Under the pieces are notes generated by a model. It was not told the origin of the DNA, made no database searches, and saw only the letters and a list, made by a program, of their open reading frames with translations. DNA of 64,000 nucleotides from Zarea fungicola. Lineage: Eukaryota; Ascomycota; Sordariomycetes; Hypocreales; Cordycipitaceae. This document shows, in pieces, positions 46,914-57,366 of the stretch (within the stretch, counting starts at the first letter, position 1; each line of letters begins with the position of its first letter). The DNA is taken from the NCBI GenBank assembly GCA_900169235.1, contig FWCC01000295.1, forward strand, positions 124,335 through 188,334, in the 5' to 3' direction. The translations under genes were made by a program, and so were the position numbers.

Positions 46914-48094
46914 GATGTAATATTTTTTTATGATCTTTATATGTAGAGAATGGAATAATGACTTGGTATGAATTGAATTGAATGCAAAAGAGGGGGAGAT
47001 GACGGTCTTTTAAGCCTGGGCAGAGGAATATTTCATGTAAGCGGGTTGTACCTTCTCCAGCTTCGTTCTCCAAAATAGCTCCTTCATCCTCAGCTTGGCA
47101 ACCAGCTGTGAACTATAGTATATGGGGTATATGGCTTACGACGATCCATAGGACGACAAGACAGTAGCAAACAAAGCAATATGCCCGAAGCTAGAGCTTA
47201 TGGGGAAGTGAATGTTTCTGCGGTCCGCGACTCACGGGGCAGTCCCAGGTCCATGTGCGTCCCATCACGGAAGCCGTGTTTCTACCGCACAAAAGTCCCG
47301 CCCAATAGCAATGACGGGTTATAATCATGTATCCCAGAAACAAGGCAGGTGCGTAGCACTCCCCGCAGATTTGGTGGTGGCGCCAAATAGCTTAATGCTT
47401 TCGTGCAGCTGGTTCAGTCTGGGCAAATCTGAATACGGAAGGTGACCCGTGAGGGGTTGGGGAATCCCGTCGGCAGTCGCTGGGTATGCTTATTCTTTAG
47501 TGTCTCGCCATGGCCGACAGTGGTGGAGTTGAATGATTCCAGTTGCTTATTTGTTATTTGTTGGAATCAAAATAGCATGTGAACCAAGCTGAATGTGGCT
47601 TATTCTGGCTGAGAAGAGACTGTATATAATGGTGCCCAATAAGGTTGTGATCTTGACAGATTCACTGGCGCAAATGTCCAGGTGGCGCTTTGGAGGGCGA
47701 CTGTGTCAAGACAGCCTTGAACCATAAGACGGTAATGGGACAAGGCGTCGACGCCCACTATGGACAGGCATCTCGGCTCTCCACCCATGAATTTCCCGCA
47801 TGGTCTCCAGTAAACCGATTACGAGCTTGGTTCTGGGTTCGGGGACTTTCATGGGATTTAATAACTAGTTGGTTCAGTAATCGATTCAGTCTCTATGGTG
47901 GCCCAGCTGGCCGTTGGCCGCTTGCTCGAGGTTTGGACAGGTATTTACCTGTAAAAAGCATACAGTCATGGGATCCTTGCAAGAGTTTTAAAGGTCAATA
48001 AATCAAGATGCGTAGCTCGTCAACTAGTGGCGGCGCCGATCTCGCTTGACTCATAGCCACCTGCAAAAACTATAAGAGCTTAACTTAATTAACC
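46914..48094. other. Intergenic, no gene seen
   Basis: About 1.2 kb between the divergent phospholipase and SDR genes. Frames up to 103 codons have no motif. Confidence 0.6.
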
Positions 48095-48919
48095 ATGAGT
48101 TTATGTACTCGAATGGCTAGCCTTGTTGTGTCTTCGGTCAACCACCACAAAATGTCAGCGCAATATCTGACTTCTCTTTTTGGTCTCAGTGGCCGACTGG
48201 CCCTCGTGACTGGAGCCAGCTCCGGCATTGGTAAATCCATGGCTCTGGCTCTGGGGATGGCTGGGGCAAAAGTGGTTCTCGTCGCCCGCCGTCTGGAGCC
48301 TCTGACCGCTGTTGTTCAAGAGTTTCGCGCCCAGAATGTGGATGCCGTGGCCCTCGCGCATGATGTGAGAGAGGTGGATGCCATCAAATCCGCCGTCGTC
48401 GCGGCGCACGGCGTGCCGGACATACTGGTCAACGCGGCCGCCATTAATAACAGGACCCATATGAGCGACCTGTCGCAACAAGACTGGGACGAGTCGCTGG
48501 CCGTCAATCTCACCGCAGCCTTTCAATTGGGCCAGGCGTTTGGGCCGGCCATGGCGGAGCGAGGCAGCGGTCGCATCATCAACGTCACTAGCCAACAGTC
48601 CACTCGAGCCTTTGGCAACAGCAGTGTTTACGGCGTCTCCAAGGCGGGCCTCGCCGGGCTTACACGCTCCCAGGCAGAGGCATGGTCGCCGCGCGGTGTG
48701 CTCTGCAACGCCATATCGCCGGGCTTTGTCGAAACACCATTGACGGCGGCCGCGTGCGCCGATGAGCGCATCGTCGCAAAACACGTTGCGAGAACAATGG
48801 TGGGGAGAAACGGTCTACCGGAGGACTTTGCAGGGGCCGTCATCTATTTGGCAAGTAGCGCCAGCGAGGCCGTCACGGGAACGACGCTGTTTGTGGACGG
48901 TGGGTATAATGCGACATAG
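48095..48919 (+). CDS. Short-chain dehydrogenase/reductase, gluconate 5-dehydrogenase-like
   Basis: Single-exon classical SDR of 274 aa; the ATG at 48152 (MSAQYL) is an equally good start and gives 255 aa. Rossmann motif TGASSGIG, NAA in place of NNAG (DILVNAAAIN), catalytic Ser in INVTSQQS and YxxxK as YGVSK; Pro-Gly in ISPGFVETP. The C-terminus LFVDGGYNAT is typical of the GNO/3-oxoacyl-ACP reductase-like group. An NAD(P)-linked oxidoreductase; the start LFGLSGRLALVTG recalls gluconate 5-dehydrogenases, but the substrate is not fixed by sequence. It opens a run of small-molecule catabolic genes. Confidence 0.9.
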   Translation: MSLCTRMASLVVSSVNHHKMSAQYLTSLFGLSGRLALVTGASSGIGKSMALALGMAGAKVVLVARRLEPLTAVVQEFRAQNVDAVALAHDVREVDAIKSAVVAAHGVPDILVNAAAINNRTHMSDLSQQDWDESLAVNLTAAFQLGQAFGPAMAERGSGRIINVTSQQSTRAFGNSSVYGVSKAGLAGLTRSQAEAWSPRGVLCNAISPGFVETPLTAAACADERIVAKHVARTMVGRNGLPEDFAGAVIYLASSASEAVTGTTLFVDGGYNAT

Positions 48920-49007
48920 TATATAAACCCTGACTATAACGCCAAGCACTTCGACCTTCCAGAATAGTATGTACATTGCCATTTAGTAAGTGACTGAATG
49001 AAAACTC

Positions 49008-49376
49008 CTAGTCGCTATGAAACCGCTTGTTGACCTCTCTTGTCCGCTCAGAAGCCGGAGCATCGCCAGTATTGATTGTGCCTGCTGCTTCGACAAGCAT
49101 GATTTGCGCATTCTCGGCAACAGGGCAATGGCGGACGCCTTTAGGGACCACGTAGACGTCCCCGACCGAGAATACAATATCCTCCCGATCTTCGAACTTC
49201 ATGGTCAATTTGCCAGATAACAAGTAAAAGAGCTCGTCAGAGTCGGGGTGGGAATGAAAGACGAATGATCCATCAATCTTGGCGACTTTCACATGTTGTC
49301 CATTGAGGCTGGCCACCAAGTGCGGCGCCCATGTATCGGCGATGGCGTCGAATGTCTTGGGAATGGATACAGACAT
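49008..49376 (-). CDS. Small cupin-domain protein
   Basis: 122 aa from the ATG at 49376 (MSVSIPKTFD); an upstream in-frame ATG at 49547 would add 57 residues of poor composition and is disfavoured. The single cupin barrel has the metal-site motif FHSHPDSDELFYLLSG (two His and Glu) and the second motif GDVYVVPKGVRHCP. Single-domain cupins of this kind act as isomerases or dioxygenases, or in sugar or aromatic metabolism. It is convergent with the SDR gene and lies directly downstream of the aldehyde dehydrogenase gene on the same strand. Confidence 0.88.
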   Translation of the reverse strand: MSVSIPKTFDAIADTWAPHLVASLNGQHVKVAKIDGSFVFHSHPDSDELFYLLSGKLTMKFEDREDIVFSVGDVYVVPKGVRHCPVAENAQIMLVEAAGTINTGDAPASERTREVNKRFHSD

Positions 49377-49596
49377 TTTAGCAAGGTTGTATGAGTTTGG
49401 AAGCGGCTTGGCTGCTCGAGGCTGTGAGTAGCAGTTTGCTGAATTACCTTTGGTGGCTTTCAGCTGTTCTCTTTTATAGTTTATTGGTTCTTTGCAGCGC
49501 TCTGCGACGGCGATCCAAGGGCGCGCCGCTAGTGGACAAGGGCGCAATTTACACTTTCGAGGAGGCGTGTATTAATAATTCGATTCAGCTACACAA

Positions 49597-51179
49597 CTAA
49601 AATTGACCCTCTAGCGTAATTGTCACCGTCTTGGATACAAGATATTCGTTGACGGCCACGTCCTTGCCGCTTTCTTTTCCATAACCAGACTCCTTCATAC
49701 CACCAAAAGGACTTTCTGCAGCGGAGGAGTTGCCAGTGTTCTAGTTTCATCAGTATTAATTTTTTTTCTCTTGTTCCATTTAACGTCAGTACTCACCACA
49801 CCAATCATGCCAGCCTCAAGATTTTCGGACAGGCGAAAGACGCGATCCATGTTCTTGGTAAAGGCATAACTTGCCAGACCCATACTCGTGTCATTGGCCA
49901 ACTCGACAGCCTCTTCCTCCGTCTCAAATGTGTAGATGCCACAGACAGGTGCAAACGTCTCCTCTCTCGTCATAATCATATCCTTGGTCATGCCCGTCAG
50001 AATCGTCGGCTCCATGAAGTAACCGGAGACGCCATTGCCCCCGCCAGCACCATCCTTGATTAAGCCCTTGCCGCTTCCGAGGACAATCTTTGCACCAAAC
50101 TTGATTGCATCGGCAACTTGTTCCTCTGCCTTCTTGACGCCATTGGGAGTCGTCACGGGTCCCATGGTAATGCCTTCCTTTGTTCCATGGCCAACCACAA
50201 GTCCCTTTGTCTTTTCGACGAGCATCTGAGTAAACTTTTCATAGACGCCGGATTGCACGTAAAGGCGATTGGCTGTAATACATGCCTGTCCGGCGTGTCG
50301 CCACTTGAGCAGCATGAACTGCTCCAATGCTTGATCCAGGTTTGCATCATCAAAGACAAGGAAGGGGCAGTTTCCGCCCAGTTCAAGGGTGCATTTCTTC
50401 AAATTGCGAGCGCATAGACCTGCAACAATCTTGCCCACCCTGGTGCTGCCGGTGAATGTAACTTTATGGACATTCGGGTGGAGGCAGAGAGCTTCTGAGA
50501 GACTGGGAGTGTTGGCGAGCGAAGTTGTCAGGACATTGAAGACGCCGGGCGCATAGCCAGCGCGTGCCGCCAGTTCTGCGAGGGCAAGACATGACAGCGG
50601 TGTCTCGGGCGACGGCTTCACCACCATGGTGCAGCCAGCGGCAAAGGCAGCACCGGCCTTTCGAAGAATCATGGCGACAGGAAAGTTCCAGGGAACCAGC
50701 GCAACGGCGACACCAAGCGGCTGCTTCACAACCATGACTCTTCTGTTCGGCGCAGCCGCGATGCTGACAGAGCCCTGGATTCGCTCAGCCTCACCAGCAA
50801 ACCACCATGGAAATGACTGCGCGTACACAATTTCACCCTGTGCCTCGGCAAGGGGCTTACCCGTTTCCCAGGTCAAGATGGTGGCGAGATCATCTTTGTG
50901 CTGGTCAATTAGCCCGTGCCATGCCATGAGAAGCTGTGCGCGCTTGCGCGGGTTGACTTTGCGGTAGGTCTGGAACGCAGTGTGAGCGGCATCTACAGCT
51001 GCATCAACATCCTCTGCCGCATTGTCTGGGGCAGAAGCCCACGTCTTGTCCGTGCCAGGGTCAATGACATTGAATCTGTTGCCTGACTTGGCCTCGACCC
51101 AATTGCCATTGACATAGGACTGGTCCTTGAGGATGGAAGGATCCTTGAGGGTAAATGGTAATGCTGTGATTTGAGACAT
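49597..51179 (-). CDS. NAD(P)-dependent succinate-semialdehyde dehydrogenase-like ALDH
   Basis: Two exons, 51179-49797 and 49740-49597, with a 56-nt intron (GTGAGT...ACTAG), give 508 aa. The intron is needed: reading through gives a non-homologous tail, while splicing gives MIGV/NTGNSSAAESPFGG and a terminal KTVTITLEGQF. The cofactor loop is PWNFPVAM, the motif FTGSTRVG precedes the catalytic Glu in ELGGN, and the nucleophile Cys is in GQACITANRLYVQ. It is closest to fungal SSADH (GABA shunt), which oxidises succinate semialdehyde to succinate; related semialdehydes are possible. Confidence 0.92.
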
Positions 51180-52962
51180 TTTTACTTGTTTAGAAAATGG
51201 AAAACTTTTGATTTTAATGAGAATGAATATTTACAAAATTAATGCAACGACATCGGCGACGACGCGGGGTTTTGTGTGGGGGTTTCCGGAGCTAGTAGCT
51301 GTGTTCCTGTGATCTATCCTGTGATCTATCCTGTGATCAAGGACTCGCTGACGTAAACATCATGATATAACTCTGGTGGGTGGTAGGAACTACTGTTTGA
51401 GCTGTTATTGAGGTCTGTCTTGCATGTCGCCAATTGTGTCACTCTCAACTTGATTTTTTAGTTATCAGATCAAGCAAGGTTCATATCATTGCAGGGTACA
51501 AGGTTTTGTGCCGCAAAGTTAGTGCAGGGACGAATTAGTTCAGACGACGCAAGTACAGAACCAAGTTGCCTGCATTGGGTGTCGAGCATGCAGATGCAGG
51601 TCACATTCTCAGGTTTCTCGGATGCATATGAAGACGATTCTCAAGATTTTGCCAAGGCATTATTAGTAACTGGCGTAATTGTCTCTCTTGAATCCAACAG
51701 TCTCCATCTGGCCATCCACTTTGTCACATTGCGTCGTTGTTAGTGGCCAAATTTCCCGCTGGGTACTGGTACTTTGAAACTGGAACCACTAATTGAAAAA
51801 AAAACTCATCACACCCCTGATATCATTATCCCATTGTTTCCGTACCGTGGGAATTGCCGTGGAAAATGGGTATTGGTCTTGGCCACCTTGAAGATGAAGG
51901 TATGTATGCCTCTCCGTTGGTTTGTGATCTGTCTCCCACAGTGGCTTGAAATTCTGGCAAGCCGATGACGGCTTTCAGTTACAGGAAAACGCGCCCTACA
52001 GCAACCGCCATAAGCCGCTGCTACACGCTCTGTAAAAATGGAAGAGAAACACAGTGATAAGGGACGGAGGACCTCACAGTGCCAGCGACTTGTTATCCCA
52101 TCTTTATTTGTGGCCTAGCTACGTATCATCGGCCCGAGACGGTGGACCGTCTGTGGTTCTTTTAAAGTCCGAACCGACTGTACTCAAGTTCATGAAGAAG
52201 CAGGCTAGGTGGCACCTGTGGGTATACTGCGACACCAAGGACTCACCATGTCTGAGCTATTATTATGCGTGCCAAGTGCAGGGATTTCAGTTACAAGCAT
52301 TGCTCAGCAAAGGGGAAATGAGCAGTACACTGCCCTCAACACGTGCGAAGTCGTCCTTGTCGTGTTTCCTGGCATTTTGGTGTCCCGCAGATCCCTTCCG
52401 ATAGCTGTGGTATCCGGTAGACAATCTATCTGTAGCGCCACTGCGGCCACGGCAAAACGGCCCGGCAGACCTGGGACTCATTGAGGAAGATGACTGTTCA
52501 CATGAATAGCTATCACAGCTTCGGCACTCCACTGATTCGTAAACAAACTGGAAGGAAGAAAACCAGGAACTACTTTAGCGCTGCACTATTTGCTTCAGGC
52601 CTATGACGAGGGCTTGCATCCGGATCGGCCCACTGGAAACGCTAAAACAAATGCAGGCCAGAGCTTCCTTCGGCTCTGCGGATGGCTTTCCGATTCTATC
52701 TGCAAATGTACCGGAACTAGCAAGCTTCCAAGACAAGGTGGAACCACACACCCACTGCAATAGGACTTTACCCTCAAGCGGACGGACATGGACAAGAGAA
52801 TGTGACCAGAAAGAGTGGACTGACGAAATGGTTAGGTTTTATTTATACGAATAGGGTGTACTGCCCTTGCCTCTGTGTTTTATTCCAGAAATTCTCGCTG
52901 TCTTGCTTCTGCTTCTTGCTTCATCCTTTAAAACATAACCGTTGGCCCAAGTCTCAGACATC
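51180..52962. other. Divergent intergenic region, 1.8 kb
   Basis: Between the divergent aldehyde dehydrogenase and sugar-transporter genes. No gene supported. A direct repeat of cctgtgatctat occurs near 51309-51335. Confidence 0.6.
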
Positions 52963-54648
52963 ATGGGTGCTTTTACAAAACGCAAGCTCAGTACCGCTCA
53001 CATTCCAGAGGACGAGCGACCTCAGGTTGAGCTGGCACATACCCATAGTGTTACCCAAGATGAGCAAAAGGTTACTGCACTCGCCGTCACCACCGGCTTC
53101 ACGGCCAGTCTCGGTGGTCTGATTTTCGGATACGTTAGGTAAAGAGACAACCACGACGCATTGTTACACTGTCGCTGCACTGTCTGCCATGGCTAACTTG
53201 AATTCGTTAGTGGTGAAATCTCCGGCTTCTTCCCCATGAAGGACTACTCTCAGCGATTCGGTCAGCTCGGCGCCGACGGAATATACGAGTTCAGCGCGGC
53301 CAGACAGGGAACCATTGTTGGCCTCGTCAGCATTGGCGCCTTGATCGGTGCCCTCATTGCCGGTGAGATGGCTGATATGCTCGGCCGCCGGCTTGCCATT
53401 TCACTCTCTGCCTTCTTCACCTGCGTGGGCACCGTGATTGAAATCTCGTCAACCACCCACTGGGTCCAGTTTGCCATTGGCCGGCTGGTCACTGGCCTCA
53501 GCATCGGCTCCCTCTCCGTCGTCGTCCCCATGTACCAGTCCGAGTGCTCACCAGCCCTGATCCGCGGCGTCATTGTCTCTTCATATCAGCTCTTCATCAC
53601 ATTCGGCATTTGGCTCGCTGAGATTGTCAACTTTGGCACCGAGAGCATCGACAGCAGTGCGTCCTGGCGCATCCCCAACGGCCTCTCCTTTGCCTGGGCC
53701 CTCGTCCTCGGCACTCTGATTCTCTTCTTCCCGGAGAGCCCCCGATATGCATATGGCCACGGCCGCGTGGACGAGGCCCGCACTACCATTGCTAGGCTTG
53801 CTGGTGTATCTGAGCATTCCCCTACTGTGGATCACCAAATCAACGACATCCAGAACAAGCTCAACGAGGAGAGCGAGATGTCTCACGAGTTCCGCTTCTC
53901 CGAGGTCTTCACCGGCCCTCGCATGTTCTATCGCACCATGCTGGGCATTGTTTTAGGCGCTGGACAGCAACTCACCGGCGCGAACTATTTTTTCTACTTT
54001 GGCGTAACTGTGTTTGCGTCGACGGGCATCAGCAACAGCTACGTTACCCAGCTTATCCTGGGGTCTGTCAATGTCGCTGCCACCATTATTGCTCTCTGGG
54101 TGGTCAAGAGATTCGGAAGACGGCCCATATTGATGATTGGTGCTGCCTGGATGATGGTGTGCTTCCTCATCTTTGCCTTTGTCGGACACTTTGCCCTCGA
54201 CCAAGACACGCCCGAAAACACGCCCGCCGCTGGCCGGGTGCTCATTACCTTTTCGTGCCTTGCCATTGCCGCGTTTGCCATTTCTTGGGGTCCCCTCGTC
54301 TGGGCCGTCAACTCGGAGCTGTACCCTCTGCGGTACCGCAGCGTCTGCATGGGTCTCGCCACGGCCTCCAACTGGTTCTGGAACTTTTTGATTTCCTTCT
54401 TCACCCGATTCATCACGGACAAGATTGACTACCTCTACGGCCTCGTATTTGCTGGATGCTGCGCTGCCCTGATTGCTATTGTATTCTTCTTTGTTATGGA
54501 GTCCAAGGACCGCACGCTGGAGGAAGTTGACTCCATGTATGTCCAGCGCATCAACCCAATCACTTCGTCCAAATGGGACAGCAGCGGCTATCGCAAGGGT
54601 TCTCGCCGCAGCACTGGTGCAGATGTCTCCCCGACTCCTGATGCGTAG
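52963..54648 (+). CDS. MFS sugar (hexose-type) transporter
   Basis: Two exons, 52963-53138 and 53211-54648, joined by a 72-nt intron (GTAAAG...gctaac...GTTAG), give 537 aa with twelve predicted helices. The intron splits helix 1 (FGYV/SGEISGF), as is common in this family. Signatures: DMLGRRLAIS, VVPMYQSECSPALIRG (sugar-porter pattern 2), PESPRYAYGHGR, RFGRRPILMIG and PLRYRSVCMGLATASNWFWNF. The C-terminal tail is Ser-rich. It should import monosaccharides across the plasma membrane; the specific sugar is unknown. Confidence 0.93.
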
Positions 54649-54730
54649 ATAGTTTTATGTGAAGAGTTAAATAGTTTGATTGAATGTACAATAGCATCTG
54701 CACGCACTATCTACAGTCTCTGTGAAATTT

Positions 54731-55368
54731 TTATAGGCTCTTGGATGTTCCACTCAGAAGCTTCAATGCATTCTCCATGTTGACAACCCAAACTGTCATT
54801 GGTAAAATCTGGCGGAGGATAACGTCGTGCGCCTCAGGAGGGAATCCCAGCATCCCTCCTCCACCACCGTCGTGGCAAACCCTAGGTCGGCAGCGTCGCG
54901 GGCTGTGCTCAGGACTGCCCCGCTGGTGCTGATGCCGCACATGATGAGACTCTCAATACCGTGCTGTTCTTTCAGGAAGCTCAGTAGCTTTGGGGTCTTT
55001 AGCGCGGAAATACATCCGGGTGTCTTGGTCACGGTAATTTCCTGGCTCTCTGGGGCGGGGTTGTCGGTAAACGCTTGTAGCTCCAGAGACAACTCTGGGG
55101 ACGAGGCAAGCAAGGGCTTGTATTTTTGTTCCAGCATGGGGCGGATTTTGCTTCGTGCCAGCGGTTCTTCATCGAAGCCAACCAGGGCGTGGACAATGGG
55201 TGACCCATGGGCGCGTGCAGTCTGCACCAAGTTTTTGACATGCTCACATAGTTTATCCTTGGTCTCTTGAGGCTGGACCATGTCGACAATGGCTTTCTGG
55301 TAGTCGAGCAGCAACAGTGCCGTCTTTGCGGGAGGGTAGGCCGCGGGATTTTCTGCTGGGACTGACAT
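54731..55368 (-). CDS. Isochorismatase-like hydrolase with a frameshift near the C-terminus
   Basis: The N-terminal part 55368-54840 carries the isochorismatase-like fold: Asp in ALLLLDYQKAIVD, Lys in VTKTPGCISAL, and the loop MCGISTSGAVLSTARDAADLGF. At the nucleophile position there is Ala (SGAV) rather than the Cys of nicotinamidases, as in true isochorismatases and many fungal relatives. After VVEEGCWDSL the frame slips: the rest (PEAHDVILRQILPMTVWVV) is read one frame over down to 54731. One G in the plus-strand run at 54837-54838 seems lost. Restored length would be about 212 aa, normal for the family. Confidence 0.82.
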
Positions 55369-55846
55369 GGTAGAGTGTAGCTCGAAGGCCGGATTTCTCT
55401 TCTAGCTCAATTAAACAAAGATGTCCTTTGTTTTATTTTAGTAGATAAAAACCGTAGAGACAATTATAGTAGCTAGATTAGCCCGCATTCTTGACAGTCA
55501 GCACTGTAGTCGGCGTCGAAAGGGTGGAGTTTATAGGCGACAGTTGGGCAAAATTGGGACTGTTGTGGCTGCAAAGTAACGGAAACACACCGGGTTTTAG
55601 TACATTTTCGGAGTTATCGTTCTTTCTCCCGATATTATGACAGTTTCCCTACCGGCCGACAACGAATCTTGCATTCGCCTGATGACTGGATATCTACGCT
55701 GGACATGGTGGCAATCACTCGAGAGTTAATTAACCCAGATTGAGCATGGCAGACTGTTACCAGGAACCGTAGTGGCATATATTCATCTTACAAATTATCA
55801 GCTTAATCTAAATACACGTTATGCATATGATACAAATGACGTCCCT
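55369..55846. other. Intergenic, no gene seen
   Basis: Between two minus-strand genes; expected promoter of the isochorismatase-like gene and 3' region of the permease. Confidence 0.55.
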
Positions 55847-57366
55847 TTACTTCGCAGAAGGAAGAGGGCGGCATGAGAATGGCTTGTGCGTAGCGCCATG
55901 AGAAGTCTGATCAACCTATTCCTTGTGTTAGTAACTGCTAGAGCCAGCTGTGAATAGTTGGGAGCACTTACAATGTCCTTGATGGTGGCCCAGGTGCCAA
56001 CGCCGAGAGTCACAATACCGATAATAAAGGCGACAATGCTTCCGAGGCTGATGAGGATGTTCTTGCGCGAGAACCAAGGGCCTTCGCAGAGGAGGTAGAA
56101 CCACATGATGGCAGGGATCCAGAAGGAGAAGCCAGACACAAACAGAGCAGAGGCCAGCGAGAGCAAGTCTGAGAAGATGGGAATGGCCTCGGCAATGATC
56201 CAGGCAACAGTGGTAAAGGCAGCGGCGAGCGAGATCCACCAGAACCAGCCGCGAGGGGTGTTGATGTAGCGGACAATCGACTTCTTCCAGATGCGACCGT
56301 GGATGTAGCGAAGGGCGACGGTGGAGTTGATGGAACCAGAGATGAAGATGACGGGAAGGGCGACACCAAAGGCGACCTTGGACACCGTAGGTCCGGCAGA
56401 CAGAAGGGCAGGCGACAGAACGCTGGTTCCGATGAAGGCGTAGCACAGCGCGCCGGTGAGGGTGTAGATGCCGATCTGGATGAACCCAGAGGCCCAGATG
56501 GACTTCATGTAGTCGCCGGGGGTGTGCATCTCGTCCATGAAGGAGAACTGACCAATAGCGAAGCTATAGGCAAGAATAATGTTGCTGACAGCGACAAAGG
56601 CCTCGGCGAAGCCGAGACCCTCCTTGGGCATCGTTCTCCAGTCCACACCAGAGAGACCACCAGCACTGTGGCTGGCCTGAATACCAGCCGCAATGATGGT
56701 GATGCCAATGGCGGCAATAATGGACACAAAGTCGATATAGCCGAGAATGGCAACCTCGGAGAAGGAGGGGGGGATGGCAAGGACGAAGAGGATAATGGCA
56801 GAGATGGCGGAGAAGCCAACAGAGCAGACGCGTCCGTTGTTGAGATCACCCAGCGCGATACTGCCGGTCAGCGCGTGCGAGCCGACAATCATGACCAGCT
56901 CCAGAACCATGGCGGCACCAAAGACCTCGTAGCCAAAGCGGCCGAGCAGCAGACGACCTGCGTCGGCGTAGTTGGCGGTAGCGGGGTACTTGAGCTTGAC
57001 CTGGCCGACAATGTAACTGGTGAAGATGGAGATTAAGCCGAGGGTGATGGTGAGGAAGACACCAGGGAACATGCCCAGCGTGTCAAAGGCGGCGGGCAGA
57101 CTCAGTGCACCGAGAGCAACGGCCTCGACAATGGTGACAATGACGAGACGCTTCCAGCCGAGGCGATGGAAGTGAGCATTGCCAGCAGTGGCAAGCTTCT
57201 TCATCTGGTCGTTGCTGAGCTCATCACTGCCCTCGAAACCAATCTCGGGGTCCTGGGCCACCAGGGGTCCTTGGCCATGGCCGGCAGGCTTGACGGATGA
57301 GTCGTTCTCACTGCCGTTGCCCTTGACGGACGCGGGAGCGGAAACTTCAGGAGTTTGCGCCGACAT
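55847..57366 (-). CDS. Amino-acid permease, AAAP family (Mtr-like)
   Basis: Two exons, 57366-55972 and 55915-55847, with a 56-nt intron (GTAAGT...GAATAG), give 487 aa. The splice was chosen because it yields IKDIVDQTSHGATHKPFSC, a normal family C-terminus. The start at 57366 (MSAQTPEVS) is preferred over the open frame upstream, which has no membrane-protein character. A polar N-terminal tail of about 80 residues precedes about eleven helices starting WKRLVIVTIVEAVALGALSL. Similar to Neurospora Mtr-type neutral/aromatic amino-acid permeases (family knowledge). Confidence 0.9.

Noticed and set aside
47440..47462. Stretch ggtgacccgtgaggggttgg similar to the end of the TIR element
   Set aside because: About 18 of 20 bases match, but the second motif copy and the outer TIR end are absent, so it cannot be called an element copy.
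49391..49600. 69-codon plus-strand frame with a hydrophobic helix
   Set aside because: Lies in the promoter of the cupin gene and partly antisense to the end of the aldehyde dehydrogenase gene; no support.
56299..57036. 245-codon frame antisense to the amino-acid permease
   Set aside because: Low-complexity Gly/Asp/Glu-rich shadow of a GC-rich membrane-protein gene.
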